A stretch of 39,381 bases of DNA from Opitutaceae bacterium (lineage in GTDB: Bacteria > Verrucomicrobiota > Verrucomicrobiia > Opitutales > Opitutaceae). Below, piece by piece: positions 9,390 through 16,874 of the stretch (position 1 is its first letter; each line of letters starts with the position of its first letter). The notes beneath the pieces are model-generated. The model was not told the origin of the DNA, made no database searches, and saw only the letters and a list, made by a program, of their open reading frames with translations. Position numbers and translations under genes: made by a program. The stretch spans positions 1 to 39,381 of the forward strand of contig JAUSID010000129.1 of assembly GCA_030648295.1 (NCBI GenBank), given 5' to 3'.

Positions 9390-9975
9390 TTCGCGGGAGC
9401 TGAATCCGCCCTGGCACGTCGACTGCCGGATCGAGGCCGAGCTGCCCGAGGACAACATCGTTGGCACCCGGTTTCTGGTGAACGCGCTGTTCACCGCGGT
9501 GGCGGCGGGCATGCTGCTTTTCACCGGCTGGCTCGGGTATTACGGCCTGAGCTTGCGGAACGAGACGCAGGATTGGAACAAGCGGAGCGATGGCAACCGC
9601 GCCGAAGTGCGCGAAATCCAGCGCATGCAGGGGGAATACGCCGCGGAGGCGGCGAAAATCGACCAGGCTTATGCGATGATTCGCCCCCGGTTCTATGTCT
9701 CCGGGTTCATCGCGAACATCGGCCGGACGCGCCCGGACGCGATGGTCATCGACATCGTCGAATGGAGCGAAGGCGGAATCGTCATCCGCGGCAGCGTGAG
9801 AGAGTCATCCGAGCGCGCGACGCGGATGCTGGGCGGCTACGTCGAACAGCTTCGTGGCGACGACCAGATCATGCCGCTTTTCCGTGATATCCGGCTGACC
9901 GATCTCGATCGGGGCGGAACCGGTGGGGCCCTCCGGTTCGAGATCAACTTCCTCCTCAAGCCCGCTGGCACATGA
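9373..9975 (+). CDS. PilN-like inner-membrane assembly protein
   Basis: This 200-residue single-pass protein has a cytoplasmic N-terminus of about 35 residues, one membrane helix (FLVNALFTAVAAGMLLFTGW), a coiled-coil stretch and a C-terminal domain with the ferredoxin-like PilN pattern (MVIDIVEWSEGGIVIRGSV). The chosen ATG at 9373 overlaps the previous gene by 17 bases. A GTG at 9331 would add 14 Pro/Ser-rich residues and cannot be excluded; neither has a good ribosome binding site. PilN binds PilM through its N-terminus and pairs with PilO in the periplasm. Confidence 0.72.
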   Translation: MKRKRDSRELNPPWHVDCRIEAELPEDNIVGTRFLVNALFTAVAAGMLLFTGWLGYYGLSLRNETQDWNKRSDGNRAEVREIQRMQGEYAAEAAKIDQAYAMIRPRFYVSGFIANIGRTRPDAMVIDIVEWSEGGIVIRGSVRESSERATRMLGGYVEQLRGDDQIMPLFRDIRLTDLDRGGTGGALRFEINFLLKPAGT

Positions 9976-10526
9976 GCGACGAGCCGCAATCCTTCCTCAA
10001 ACTCTTGCGCCGGTACCCGTATGGCGCGGTTTGCGTGGTACTCGCTCTCGCGCTCGGCGCGACGGCGTGGTTCCTCAGCGGTTGGATCGAGGAATTGAAG
10101 GTCACGCATCAGGAAAAGGTCCGCGAGGGCGAGGCGATGCTCGCCCTGCTCGTCGGCGGTTCGGTCCAGCGGCAGGAGCTCGCGGCCGCCCGCGAAATCA
10201 CCCACCGCATTGAGGAAAACCTCGTGGTCGAAAGCAACCTGGCGGAAAACACGTGGTATTTTTTCAAACTGGAGGAGCAGACCAAGGCGCGGCTGCCGGA
10301 GTTGCACCAGCTCAGTTCGCCCATCACCGACAAGTCGCCGCTCTTCAAACGCATTCCCTACACGCTCCGGGTGGTTGGAACGCACGAACAGGTCGCATCG
10401 TTCATGCGCGCGCTCGAGACCGGCCCGCGGCTGGTCAACATCACGAGCTTCTCCCTCGGGAAAGTTGATCCGTCCGGCGCCCAGCTGTCGCTCGACCTGA
10501 CCCTCGAATTACTGGGAAAAAAATGA
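9972..10526 (+). CDS. PilO-like inner-membrane assembly protein
   Basis: The 184-residue product has a short cytoplasmic tail, one transmembrane helix (GAVCVVLALALGATAWFLSGW, about residues 18-38), a coiled coil of about 60 residues and a compact alpha/beta domain (IPYTLRVVGTHEQVASFMRALETGPRLVNITSFSL). That last pattern is characteristic of PilO/GspM-like proteins. The gene overlaps its neighbours by 4 bases on each side (ATGA), so expression is coupled. It should heterodimerise with the PilN-like protein. Confidence 0.8.
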   Translation: MSDEPQSFLKLLRRYPYGAVCVVLALALGATAWFLSGWIEELKVTHQEKVREGEAMLALLVGGSVQRQELAAAREITHRIEENLVVESNLAENTWYFFKLEEQTKARLPELHQLSSPITDKSPLFKRIPYTLRVVGTHEQVASFMRALETGPRLVNITSFSLGKVDPSGAQLSLDLTLELLGKK

Positions 10527-11053
10527 AACCCCGCCATTGTTTCACCCTGGGTCTCCTGCTCGTTCTGGCCGCGGCATCGCCGGCCGCGGAAAAACCGCCC
10601 GCGGCGAAGGCGCCGACCCCCTCCGGCATGGCCCCGCGGTTCAAGCAGGTGCGCGACCGCATCGACACATTGTATCAACACCGCAACAACCCGCCGGCTC
10701 CGCCGGTCGCGGCGGAAAACCCTTTCCGACCAGCCGCCGGGGCGGCTGGTGCCGCCACCTCCACGGGTTCCACGGCGACAACGCCAGCGGAGGCGAGCGC
10801 GACCGACCTGCAGACCCTCCAGCAAGCGGTGGCGGCGTTGCGCGTGAGCGGCATCGTCGAGACCAATGGCCAGATCCATCTCGTGATCAATTCCCGGCCC
10901 TACAAGATCGGCGACGTCGTGCCCGCGGCCGTCAACGGAGAGCCGGTTTATCTCCGCGTCCGGGAGATCGGCCGCAACATCGTCACGCTGGCGCTGAACG
11001 AGACCGAGATGGACCTGAAGTTCGGCGTTCCGCCGCGAACCAGGAAAAAATAA
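10523..11053 (+). CDS. PilP/GspC-like periplasmic protein
   Basis: The 176-residue product has a signal peptide (KPRHCFTLGLLLVLAAASPAA), a disordered Pro/Ala/Thr-rich linker with an ENPFRP motif, and a C-terminal homology-region-like domain (LRVSGIVETNGQIHLVINSR and YKIGDVV). This layout is shared by PilP and GspC, which connect the inner-membrane complex to the secretin. No lipobox is obvious, unlike many PilP lipoproteins. It is the last gene of the operon; no secretin gene follows. Confidence 0.78.
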   Translation: MKPRHCFTLGLLLVLAAASPAAEKPPAAKAPTPSGMAPRFKQVRDRIDTLYQHRNNPPAPPVAAENPFRPAAGAAGAATSTGSTATTPAEASATDLQTLQQAVAALRVSGIVETNGQIHLVINSRPYKIGDVVPAAVNGEPVYLRVREIGRNIVTLALNETEMDLKFGVPPRTRKK

Positions 11054-11074
11054 AACGGCCGGCGCGAAGCCTCC

Positions 11075-11284
11075 GATGCCGCGCGCGCCGGCCTGCACCG
11101 CGGCGTCGATCAACTCGCGGCCCATGCCGGCATGGGCGGGTTCGCCAAGTTGCGGCACCGCCGCAATCAGCGCTTCGACGGAAAAGGCGGCCGCCTTGTA
11201 GCCGTGCCTGGCGGCGCTGGTCTGCGCGCCGGCAATGGTTCCGCCGGTAGCCAGAACACGGATGCGCGGAACACGGGACGACAT
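11075..11284 (-). pseudogene. L-asparaginase remnant with the middle deleted
   Basis: From the ATG at 11284 the frame reads RIRVLATGGTIAGAQ, then about 30 residues matching the type II asparaginase N-terminus (YKAAAFSVEALIAAVPQLGE). It then jumps to ELIDAAVQAGARGI, which in intact enzymes lies about 180 residues later in the C-terminal domain. After that the frame runs antisense into pilP with no homology. Roughly 70 of about 330 residues remain, so it cannot be an enzyme. An 18-bp perfect palindrome (11120-11137) sits at the internal junction. An upstream in-frame ATG exists at 11296. Confidence 0.75.
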
Positions 11285-11392
11285 GCCTTGGCACATGCGT
11301 CGCGAGTTGGAAACGGTCGCGTAAAAACAGGGGAATTGGATTTGCGCGGATCACGTCGCGCCGTGATCGTCATCCTCCTTTTCAAACCGACG

Positions 11393-12991
11393 ATGGATTC
11401 CAAACGCCCTCCTGCTCGCGCCGCCTTGTCGGGTTCCGGTCCGCCGCGTCAGCCGGGCCGGCCGCCACAGCCGTCGCCCGGATCGCGGCCGGCCCCACCG
11501 GCATCGGGGTCAGCGCGCCCGGTGCCGGCAGGATCACGGCCTCCCACGTCGGCGGCGCCCCGGCCGGTCCCGGCGCCCGCCGCTCCGGCTGCACCACCCG
11601 CGCCGGTGAGCCGGGAAATGGGCTGGCTGCCAGACTGCGTTTTCACCGGGGAAAAATTCGAGTTTGGCGTGGCCTTCTTCTCCGATGCCATGGGCCGGAT
11701 CACGCGGTTCTCGCGCGAGCCGGCGGATCTCGCGCAGGCGCGCCGGTTGCCCGGCCAGGCCGCGCTGCCCGGTCTGGTCAACACCCACTCGCATAGTTTT
11801 CATCGTGTGCTGCGGGGCCGCGGCGAGCACCGCGCCCGCGGCGATCGACCGGCGACTGATCCCTGGCGGCAGGCTCATGATCGCGCGGCGGAACGCATGA
11901 CGGCGGAGGGAATCTTCGATACGGCGCGGATGGCGTTCATGGAAATGCTGCTCGCCGGCATCACGTGTGTGGGCGAGTTCCACTACCTGCACGGCAATGC
12001 GGATGGGGCCGGCGCCGGGGGAAGCGCGATGGCGCGCGAGGTGGTCCGCGCGGCGCACGACGTCGGCATCCGGATCGCGCTGCTCAACGCCGCCTGGATT
12101 CGCGGCGATTTTGGCGCGCCGGCCGGCTCGGCTCCCCCGGCGTTTCGCTCCGCCACCGTCGCGGATTTCGTGCGCTCGACCGAGACCTTGCGAACTTTCG
12201 TGGCGGGAAATTATCCGGCGGACGAGGCGTGGGTCGGCGTTGGAATCCACCACGTCGGCGGGGTAACCGTGGAGGATATCAGGGCGATCGCAAACTACGG
12301 CCACGCGCAGCGACTCCGGCTTCACGCGCACGTCGGGACTTCGGCCGAGGAAAATGCCCGCTGCATCGCTGAACACGGTCGAGGCCCGGTCGCGCTGCTC
12401 GCCGAAAATGGTGTGCTCGACAAGCGGTTCACGGCGGTCGACGCAATCCACGCGACCGATGACGAGGCGAAGCTTCTCGGGGCCGCGCGCGCTTGCGTGT
12501 GTGCGTGCCCAACCGCAGCGCAGAATCATGGGTTGGGCGCTGCTCCGGTGGAAAAATTCATTGCCGCCGGCGCCGCGGTCGCATTGGGGAGCGACACGGG
12601 GGTGCAGATCGATCTATTGAGAGACGCGCGGACGATCGAATACGGTCTGCGCACCAACCGACCGGAACGTGGGGCGCTGTCGCCGGATCCGGCCGTCGCT
12701 CTGCTGCACGCGGCAACGGTCGCCGGCGCACGGAGCCTCGGCGCCACGGGCGGCGGACTCGAGGTCGGCCGGCCGGCGGATTTTTTCACCATCAATCTCT
12801 TCGAACCGTCGATTGCGGGCGCCGATGCCGATACACTCCTGGCGAACATCGTGTTTGCGCTCGAGCGACGTGCCATCCGCGACGTCTGGATCGGCGCCCG
12901 GCAGCGGATCGCGAACGGGCGCCACGTCGCGCACGGAACCATCGTTGGCCGCTTTGTCGAACTCCAGCAGCGGCTGTGGTCGCAACCATGA
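11393..12991 (+). CDS. Formimidoylglutamate deiminase-like amidohydrolase (HutF family)
   Basis: HutF enzymes hydrolyse N-formimino-L-glutamate in histidine degradation. This 532-residue protein has the metal motif LVNTHSHSFHRVLRG (His132, His134), DPWRQAHDRAAERMT, the third ligand region RLHAHVGTSAEE, VDAIHATDDEAKLL and the catalytic Asp in ALGSDTGVQIDLLRDARTIE. These are in the order and spacing of HutF. Residues 1-75 are a Pro/Ala-rich low-complexity tail not found in the family. The ATG at 11618 (residue 76) would give 457 residues, close to the usual length, and may be the true start. No other hut genes are visible, so a related amidohydrolase activity is possible. Confidence 0.8.
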   Translation: MDSKRPPARAALSGSGPPRQPGRPPQPSPGSRPAPPASGSARPVPAGSRPPTSAAPRPVPAPAAPAAPPAPVSREMGWLPDCVFTGEKFEFGVAFFSDAMGRITRFSREPADLAQARRLPGQAALPGLVNTHSHSFHRVLRGRGEHRARGDRPATDPWRQAHDRAAERMTAEGIFDTARMAFMEMLLAGITCVGEFHYLHGNADGAGAGGSAMAREVVRAAHDVGIRIALLNAAWIRGDFGAPAGSAPPAFRSATVADFVRSTETLRTFVAGNYPADEAWVGVGIHHVGGVTVEDIRAIANYGHAQRLRLHAHVGTSAEENARCIAEHGRGPVALLAENGVLDKRFTAVDAIHATDDEAKLLGAARACVCACPTAAQNHGLGAAPVEKFIAAGAAVALGSDTGVQIDLLRDARTIEYGLRTNRPERGALSPDPAVALLHAATVAGARSLGATGGGLEVGRPADFFTINLFEPSIAGADADTLLANIVFALERRAIRDVWIGARQRIANGRHVAHGTIVGRFVELQQRLWSQP

Positions 12992-13061
12992 CGAAGTCCC
13001 GACCGATGATCATGCGCGTTCGAAAATTGACCCGCCGCCGCAAGTCCCTCCTTTCCTCCTG

Positions 13062-13934
13062 ATGTCCCTCACCCTCGTCGTTCTCGCCGCCGGAATGGGT
13101 TCGCGCTATGGCGGGTTGAAGCAAATCGATCCGGTCGGCCCGTCCGGCGAGACCGTGCTCGACTATGCGGTGTTCGATGCCATGCGCGCCGGATTCACGC
13201 GGGTGGTGTTCGTGATTCGCCGCGATTTCGAGGCGCTGTTTCGCGACCGGATCGGGGCCCGTTACCGCGAGCGGATCGAGGTCGACTACGTTTTCCAGTC
13301 ACTCGGCGTGCTCCCCGCCGGCTTCACTCCGCCGCCGGGCCGCGAGAAGCCGTGGGGGACGGGCCATGCGGTCTGGTGCGCCCGCGAGCTCGTCCGGGAC
13401 AATTTCGCCGTGATCAACGCGGACGACTTTTATGGCGCCGATTCGTTCGCGCAACTGGCGGGGTTTCTTCACCGGGCCGCCGGTAGGGAGTTCGCCATGG
13501 TCGGTTTTCGGCTGGCGAACACGCTTTCGGAACACGGGACCGTCGCCCGCGGCGTGTGCACGGTCGCGCCCGGCGGCACGCTGCAGTCAATCGTCGAGCA
13601 GACGAGCATCGCCCCGTCTGATGTCGGGCCGGGGAAAAAATATTCCCGCGACAACATCGTCTCCATGAACTGCTGGGGGTTCACGCCGGCGTTGTTCGAC
13701 GGACTCGGTGATCAATTCCGCGTCTTTCTGACCAGCCGCGGGAACGACCCGAAAGCGGAGTTTTATCTTCCGGCGGCCGTATCCGAGATGATCGCACAAG
13801 GTCACGTCACGGTCAGCGTTTTGCCGACGGACAGCACGTGGTTCGGGATCACCTACCGCGAGGACAAGTCGCGCGTGACCGCGGCGATTGCCGACCTGGT
13901 GCAGGTGGGGAAGTACCCCTCGCAGTTGTTTTAG
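13062..13934 (+). CDS. Sugar-nucleotidyltransferase-like protein (NTP_transferase fold)
   Basis: This 290-residue protein begins with the nucleotidyltransferase loop LVVLAAGMGSRYGGLKQID, which binds NTP phosphates. Further family marks are GTGHAVWCARELV, the metal-binding aspartates in FAVINADDFYGAD, and a C-terminal EFYLPAAVSEMIAQG segment as in hexose-phosphate nucleotidyltransferases. The sugar and base cannot be told. The start at 13062 removes an upstream extension antisense-like in composition. It lies 70 bases after the HutF-like gene and 78 before the deacetylase gene. Confidence 0.82.
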   Translation: MSLTLVVLAAGMGSRYGGLKQIDPVGPSGETVLDYAVFDAMRAGFTRVVFVIRRDFEALFRDRIGARYRERIEVDYVFQSLGVLPAGFTPPPGREKPWGTGHAVWCARELVRDNFAVINADDFYGADSFAQLAGFLHRAAGREFAMVGFRLANTLSEHGTVARGVCTVAPGGTLQSIVEQTSIAPSDVGPGKKYSRDNIVSMNCWGFTPALFDGLGDQFRVFLTSRGNDPKAEFYLPAAVSEMIAQGHVTVSVLPTDSTWFGITYREDKSRVTAAIADLVQVGKYPSQLF

Positions 13935-14012
13935 CCCGCAAATTCCGGCGGCATCGACCGCCGGGAATTGAGTTCAAACGGCGCGCGAAAACCCCTAGCG
14001 TCGCCGGTGGCC

Positions 14013-14867
14013 ATGAAACTTTCACGACCCGAGGCGGATGTGTACGTGCCGGGGGCCAGCCTGCCGGCACCCGGGGCGCTGGCCCGGACAACGCACCTTT
14101 GCGTGGCGGCGCACCAGGATGATATCGAGATCATGGCATACGCGGGGGTGGCGGAATGTTTCGGTCGCGACGACCGGCATTTCACCGGCATCGTCGTCAC
14201 CAATGGCGCCGGCTCGCCGCGCACGGGACGTTATGCGTCGATGACGGACGCACAGATGCAGCAGGTGCGGCGTGAGGAGCAAAGGGAAGCCGCGCGAATC
14301 GGGCGCTACAATCTCCAGCTGCAACTGGCGCATCCCAGCGCCGACGTGAAGGCGACGGCGCATCCCGGCGTGCAGGCGGATCTACGCGAGATTTTCGGCG
14401 GCTGCCGGCCGCAGGTAGTCTATCTGCACCAGCCGGCCGACAAGCATGACACCCATGTGGCGGTGTTATTGCGCTCCATCGCGGCCATGCGGTCTTTGCC
14501 ACGCGAACAACGGCCCACGCGCGTCCTCGGGTGCGAGGTATGGCGTGACCTCGACTGGCTGGTCGACACCGACAAGGTCGCACTCGACACGAGCGCGCAC
14601 CCGGCGCTCGCGTCCGAATTGCTGAAGGTGTTCGACTCCCAGATCAGCGGCGGCAAGCGCTACGATCTCGCGACCCTCGGTCGCCGCGCGGCCAACGCAA
14701 CCTTCCACACTTCGCACGCGACCGACCGGCTTTCGGCCATCAGCTGGGCAATGGACCTCACGCCGCTCGTGCAAAACGAAACGCTGTCGCCGCTGGACTT
14801 TGCGCTAAACCATGTCGACCGTTTGCGCTCCGATATCGTCGCCCGACTCCGGCAGCTGGGTGCCTGA
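14013..14867 (+). CDS. PIG-L/LmbE-family deacetylase
   Basis: The 284-residue product has the zinc-binding motif CVAAHQDDIEIMAY near residues 30-43, a variant of AHPDDE with Gln for Pro. It also has the TNGAGSP strand end, EEQREAARIGRY, and the later HDTHVA motif carrying the third metal His. Family members remove N-acetyl groups from GlcNAc-type sugars (PIG-L, MshB, BshB) or related N-acyl groups. The next gene is iolB. The combination suggests sugar or cyclitol metabolism, but the substrate is unknown. The ATG at 14013 is preferred over an upstream TTG at 13968. Confidence 0.85.
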   Translation: MKLSRPEADVYVPGASLPAPGALARTTHLCVAAHQDDIEIMAYAGVAECFGRDDRHFTGIVVTNGAGSPRTGRYASMTDAQMQQVRREEQREAARIGRYNLQLQLAHPSADVKATAHPGVQADLREIFGGCRPQVVYLHQPADKHDTHVAVLLRSIAAMRSLPREQRPTRVLGCEVWRDLDWLVDTDKVALDTSAHPALASELLKVFDSQISGGKRYDLATLGRRAANATFHTSHATDRLSAISWAMDLTPLVQNETLSPLDFALNHVDRLRSDIVARLRQLGA

Positions 14868-14893
14868 GCGGGGCGGTGAGCGGTTCGTCTGTC

Positions 14894-15736
14894 ATGCCGA
14901 AACTGATTCACGCCCGCGATCATCGAAACACGCCAGTCGCTGAACCCGGTCGGGAGGGCATAACACTCAGTTATTTGAACCTGTTGCGGCTCGAATCCGG
15001 CCAGACGCATACGGTCGATGTCCCGCGGTGCGAGCTCGCGTGCGTGGTGTTGTCGGGCCGTGCGGATATTGCGGCCTGCGCCCAGGAGTTCAAAAACATC
15101 GGGCGCCGCGCCGATATTTGGGATGGCCCGGCCGACTCGGTTTACTGCGGGACCTGCCCCCGCGTGACGGTCCGCGCCCTGCGCGATGATACCGAAGTCG
15201 CCATCGCCGGCGGGTTGTGCGAGCAGCCGTTCGCGCCGTTTCGGATCCCGCCCGACGACGTGGAGATGGTGGAGGTGGGCTCGCGCGAGACGCACTCGCG
15301 ACGCCGGATTTTCCACATCCTGGGCCAGAATGCCGCGGGCCGCGCCGGCCGGCTGCTGGTCAGCGAACTGTATGCCGATGATGGCTGCTGGTCCGGTTAT
15401 CCGCCGCACAAGCACGACACCGAGCGCCCGCCGGAAGAAACCGATTTCGAGGAGTTGTACCACTACCGCTATCGACCGGAAACAGGATTCGGCGCGCAGT
15501 TCTGCTACGATCCGGATGGCGCCACGCCGATGGTGACGATGACGCGGCATCGCGACACGTTTCTGATCGACCGCGGCTACCATCCCACGGTGACTTCACC
15601 AGGCCACCAGGGTTACATCTTCACCATTCTCGTAGGCCGCAAGCAGCGGTCGCTGGTGCAGAATTTCGAACCGCGGCACCGTCACCTGATGGAACACATC
15701 CCCGGCATCCAGGCGATGCGGGACAAGTTTCGCTGA
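14894..15736 (+). CDS. iolB: 5-deoxy-glucuronate isomerase (IolB)
   Basis: IolB converts 5-deoxy-D-glucuronate to 2-deoxy-5-keto-D-gluconate in myo-inositol degradation. The 280-residue product shows the family signature YPPHKHDTERPPEETDFEEL with His172 and His174 as metal ligands, followed by YHYRYRPETGFGAQ and the C-terminal GYHPTVTSPGHQGYIFTILVG. Length is normal. It follows the PIG-L gene by 26 bases and looks co-transcribed. No iolC, D, E or G gene is in the window, so this may be a detached copy. A GTG at 14876 is an alternative start. Confidence 0.92.
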   Translation: MPKLIHARDHRNTPVAEPGREGITLSYLNLLRLESGQTHTVDVPRCELACVVLSGRADIAACAQEFKNIGRRADIWDGPADSVYCGTCPRVTVRALRDDTEVAIAGGLCEQPFAPFRIPPDDVEMVEVGSRETHSRRRIFHILGQNAAGRAGRLLVSELYADDGCWSGYPPHKHDTERPPEETDFEELYHYRYRPETGFGAQFCYDPDGATPMVTMTRHRDTFLIDRGYHPTVTSPGHQGYIFTILVGRKQRSLVQNFEPRHRHLMEHIPGIQAMRDKFR

Positions 15737-15802
15737 CGTGCCTTCAGCGTCTCGGGCCTCCGTGCTTGTGCGTGCTGGTGGGGGACAGGCGGCGGCGCGG
15801 CC

Positions 15803-15842
15803 CTGCCAGTTTTGGGTCACACGTGTGACCCAAAACTGGCAG
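15803..15842. repeat. 40-bp perfect palindrome with no spacer
   Basis: Two 20-base arms meet with no loop between 15822 and 15823; the centre is GTCACACGTGTGAC. The left arm begins CTGCCAGTTTTGGG and the right arm ends CCCAAAACTGGCAG. It lies between iolB and the SDR gene, 66 bases after the iolB stop. It lacks a run of T after the stem, so it is not a classic intrinsic terminator in either direction. An operator, a REP-type element or a cruciform site are possible. Confidence 0.95.
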
Positions 15843-15930
15843 CGGGTTCCGGACGGGTCGGCGAACCCGCGCCATGCCCGGGATTGAACAGGGATTGCGT
15901 CACCGCGGCGCGGTTTGCGATGACAAGGCC

Positions 15931-16701
15931 GTGGAACGCAATTCGCTCTTCGATCTCACCGGCCGCGTGGCGCTGGTGACCGGCTCGAGCCAGGGTCTCG
16001 GGCTGGCGCTTGCGCGCGGGCTGGCCCAGGCGGGTGCGGCGATCGTGCTGAACGGACGTGACGAAAAGAAACTCACAGCCACGGCCGAGACATTGCGCGC
16101 TGAGGGTGTGAAGGTGATACTCTCGCGGTTCGACGTGACGGATGGTGCCGCCGGTGAGCGCGCGGTGGAGAAGATCGAGGCGGATTTCGCTCCGATCGAC
16201 ATTCTCGTCAACAACGCCGGCATCCACCAGCGGGCTCCGCTGGCGGAGATGACGGAGGCGCAATGGCGCGCCGTGATTGATACGAACCTGACGGGCGCGT
16301 TTCTCACCGCCCGTGCCGTAGGGCCAAGAATGATACGCCGAGGCGCGGGCAAGATCATCAACATCTGCTCGGTGATGAGCGAGGTCGCCCGGCCCACCGT
16401 GGCGAACTACGCCGCCGCCAAAGGTGGGTTGAAAATGCTCACGCGGGCCATGGCGGTGGAATGGGCCCGTCACGGAATCCAGGCGAACGCGATCGCTCCG
16501 GGTTATTTTTTGACCGAGCTCAACCGGCCCCTGGTCGAGAATGCGGAATTCAATGCGTGGGTCTGCCAGCGCACGCCCGCCGGCCGCTGGGGCGAGCCGG
16601 CCGAGCTCGCGGGCGCGGCCGTCTTTCTCGCGTCGCGAGCCTCGGACTTCGTCAACGGGCAAATCCTATACGTCGACGGCGGTTTGCTGGCGGGGGTGTG
16701 A
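15931..16701 (+). CDS. Gluconate 5-dehydrogenase-like SDR
   Basis: This classical short-chain dehydrogenase has the NAD(P)-binding GSSQGLGLALA near its N-terminus (LFDLTGRVALVTG), the NNAG strand, the catalytic Ser in INICSVMS, and the YAAAKGG Tyr-Lys pair. LFDLTG and the segment KGGLKMLTRAMAVEWARHGI are typical of IdnO/gluconate 5-dehydrogenases, which reduce 5-keto-gluconate. The GTG at 15931 gives 256 residues, matching the family; an ATG at 15874 would add 19 residues. The GTG has a weak AAGG in front. Substrate assignment is by resemblance only. Confidence 0.82.
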   Translation: MERNSLFDLTGRVALVTGSSQGLGLALARGLAQAGAAIVLNGRDEKKLTATAETLRAEGVKVILSRFDVTDGAAGERAVEKIEADFAPIDILVNNAGIHQRAPLAEMTEAQWRAVIDTNLTGAFLTARAVGPRMIRRGAGKIINICSVMSEVARPTVANYAAAKGGLKMLTRAMAVEWARHGIQANAIAPGYFLTELNRPLVENAEFNAWVCQRTPAGRWGEPAELAGAAVFLASRASDFVNGQILYVDGGLLAGV

Positions 16702-16793
16702 TTCGGATCGGCATTGAATGCAGGAGCCTGCCTGCCCGTTCGACAAGCCTCTCGACAAGCTCGAGGCCTTTCACGCGAAGCATCCGATGGCCG

Positions 16794-16814
16794 TGAGCCG
16801 GTCGAATCGGCTCA
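16794..16814. terminator. Hairpin between convergent SDR and holA genes
   Basis: TGAGCCG and CGGCTCA form a 7-bp stem around the loop GTCGAAT in the 173-base gap between two converging genes. The gap also holds TTCGACAAGC-type sequence (about 16738-16765), a common element of extragenic repeats. No T-run follows, so factor-independent termination is uncertain. Confidence 0.4.
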
Positions 16815-16874
16815 GGGCCTCGATCCCATGCGCCCGGGGGCGGTCGCGCTCCCAATTCCCGGCCAGCATCAGCA

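Noticed and set aside
10358-11296. 312-residue minus-strand ORF starting with the asparaginase motif
   Set aside because: Only the first 74 residues or so resemble asparaginase; the rest is antisense to pilP and pilO, so it is not one protein.
12988-13062. 24-codon Arg/Lys-rich ORF overlapping the HutF stop by ATGA
   Set aside because: The overlap is suggestive of coupling but the peptide is very short and has no support.
15803-15842. Intrinsic terminator for iolB
   Set aside because: No T-run follows the stem in either direction; reported as a palindrome instead.
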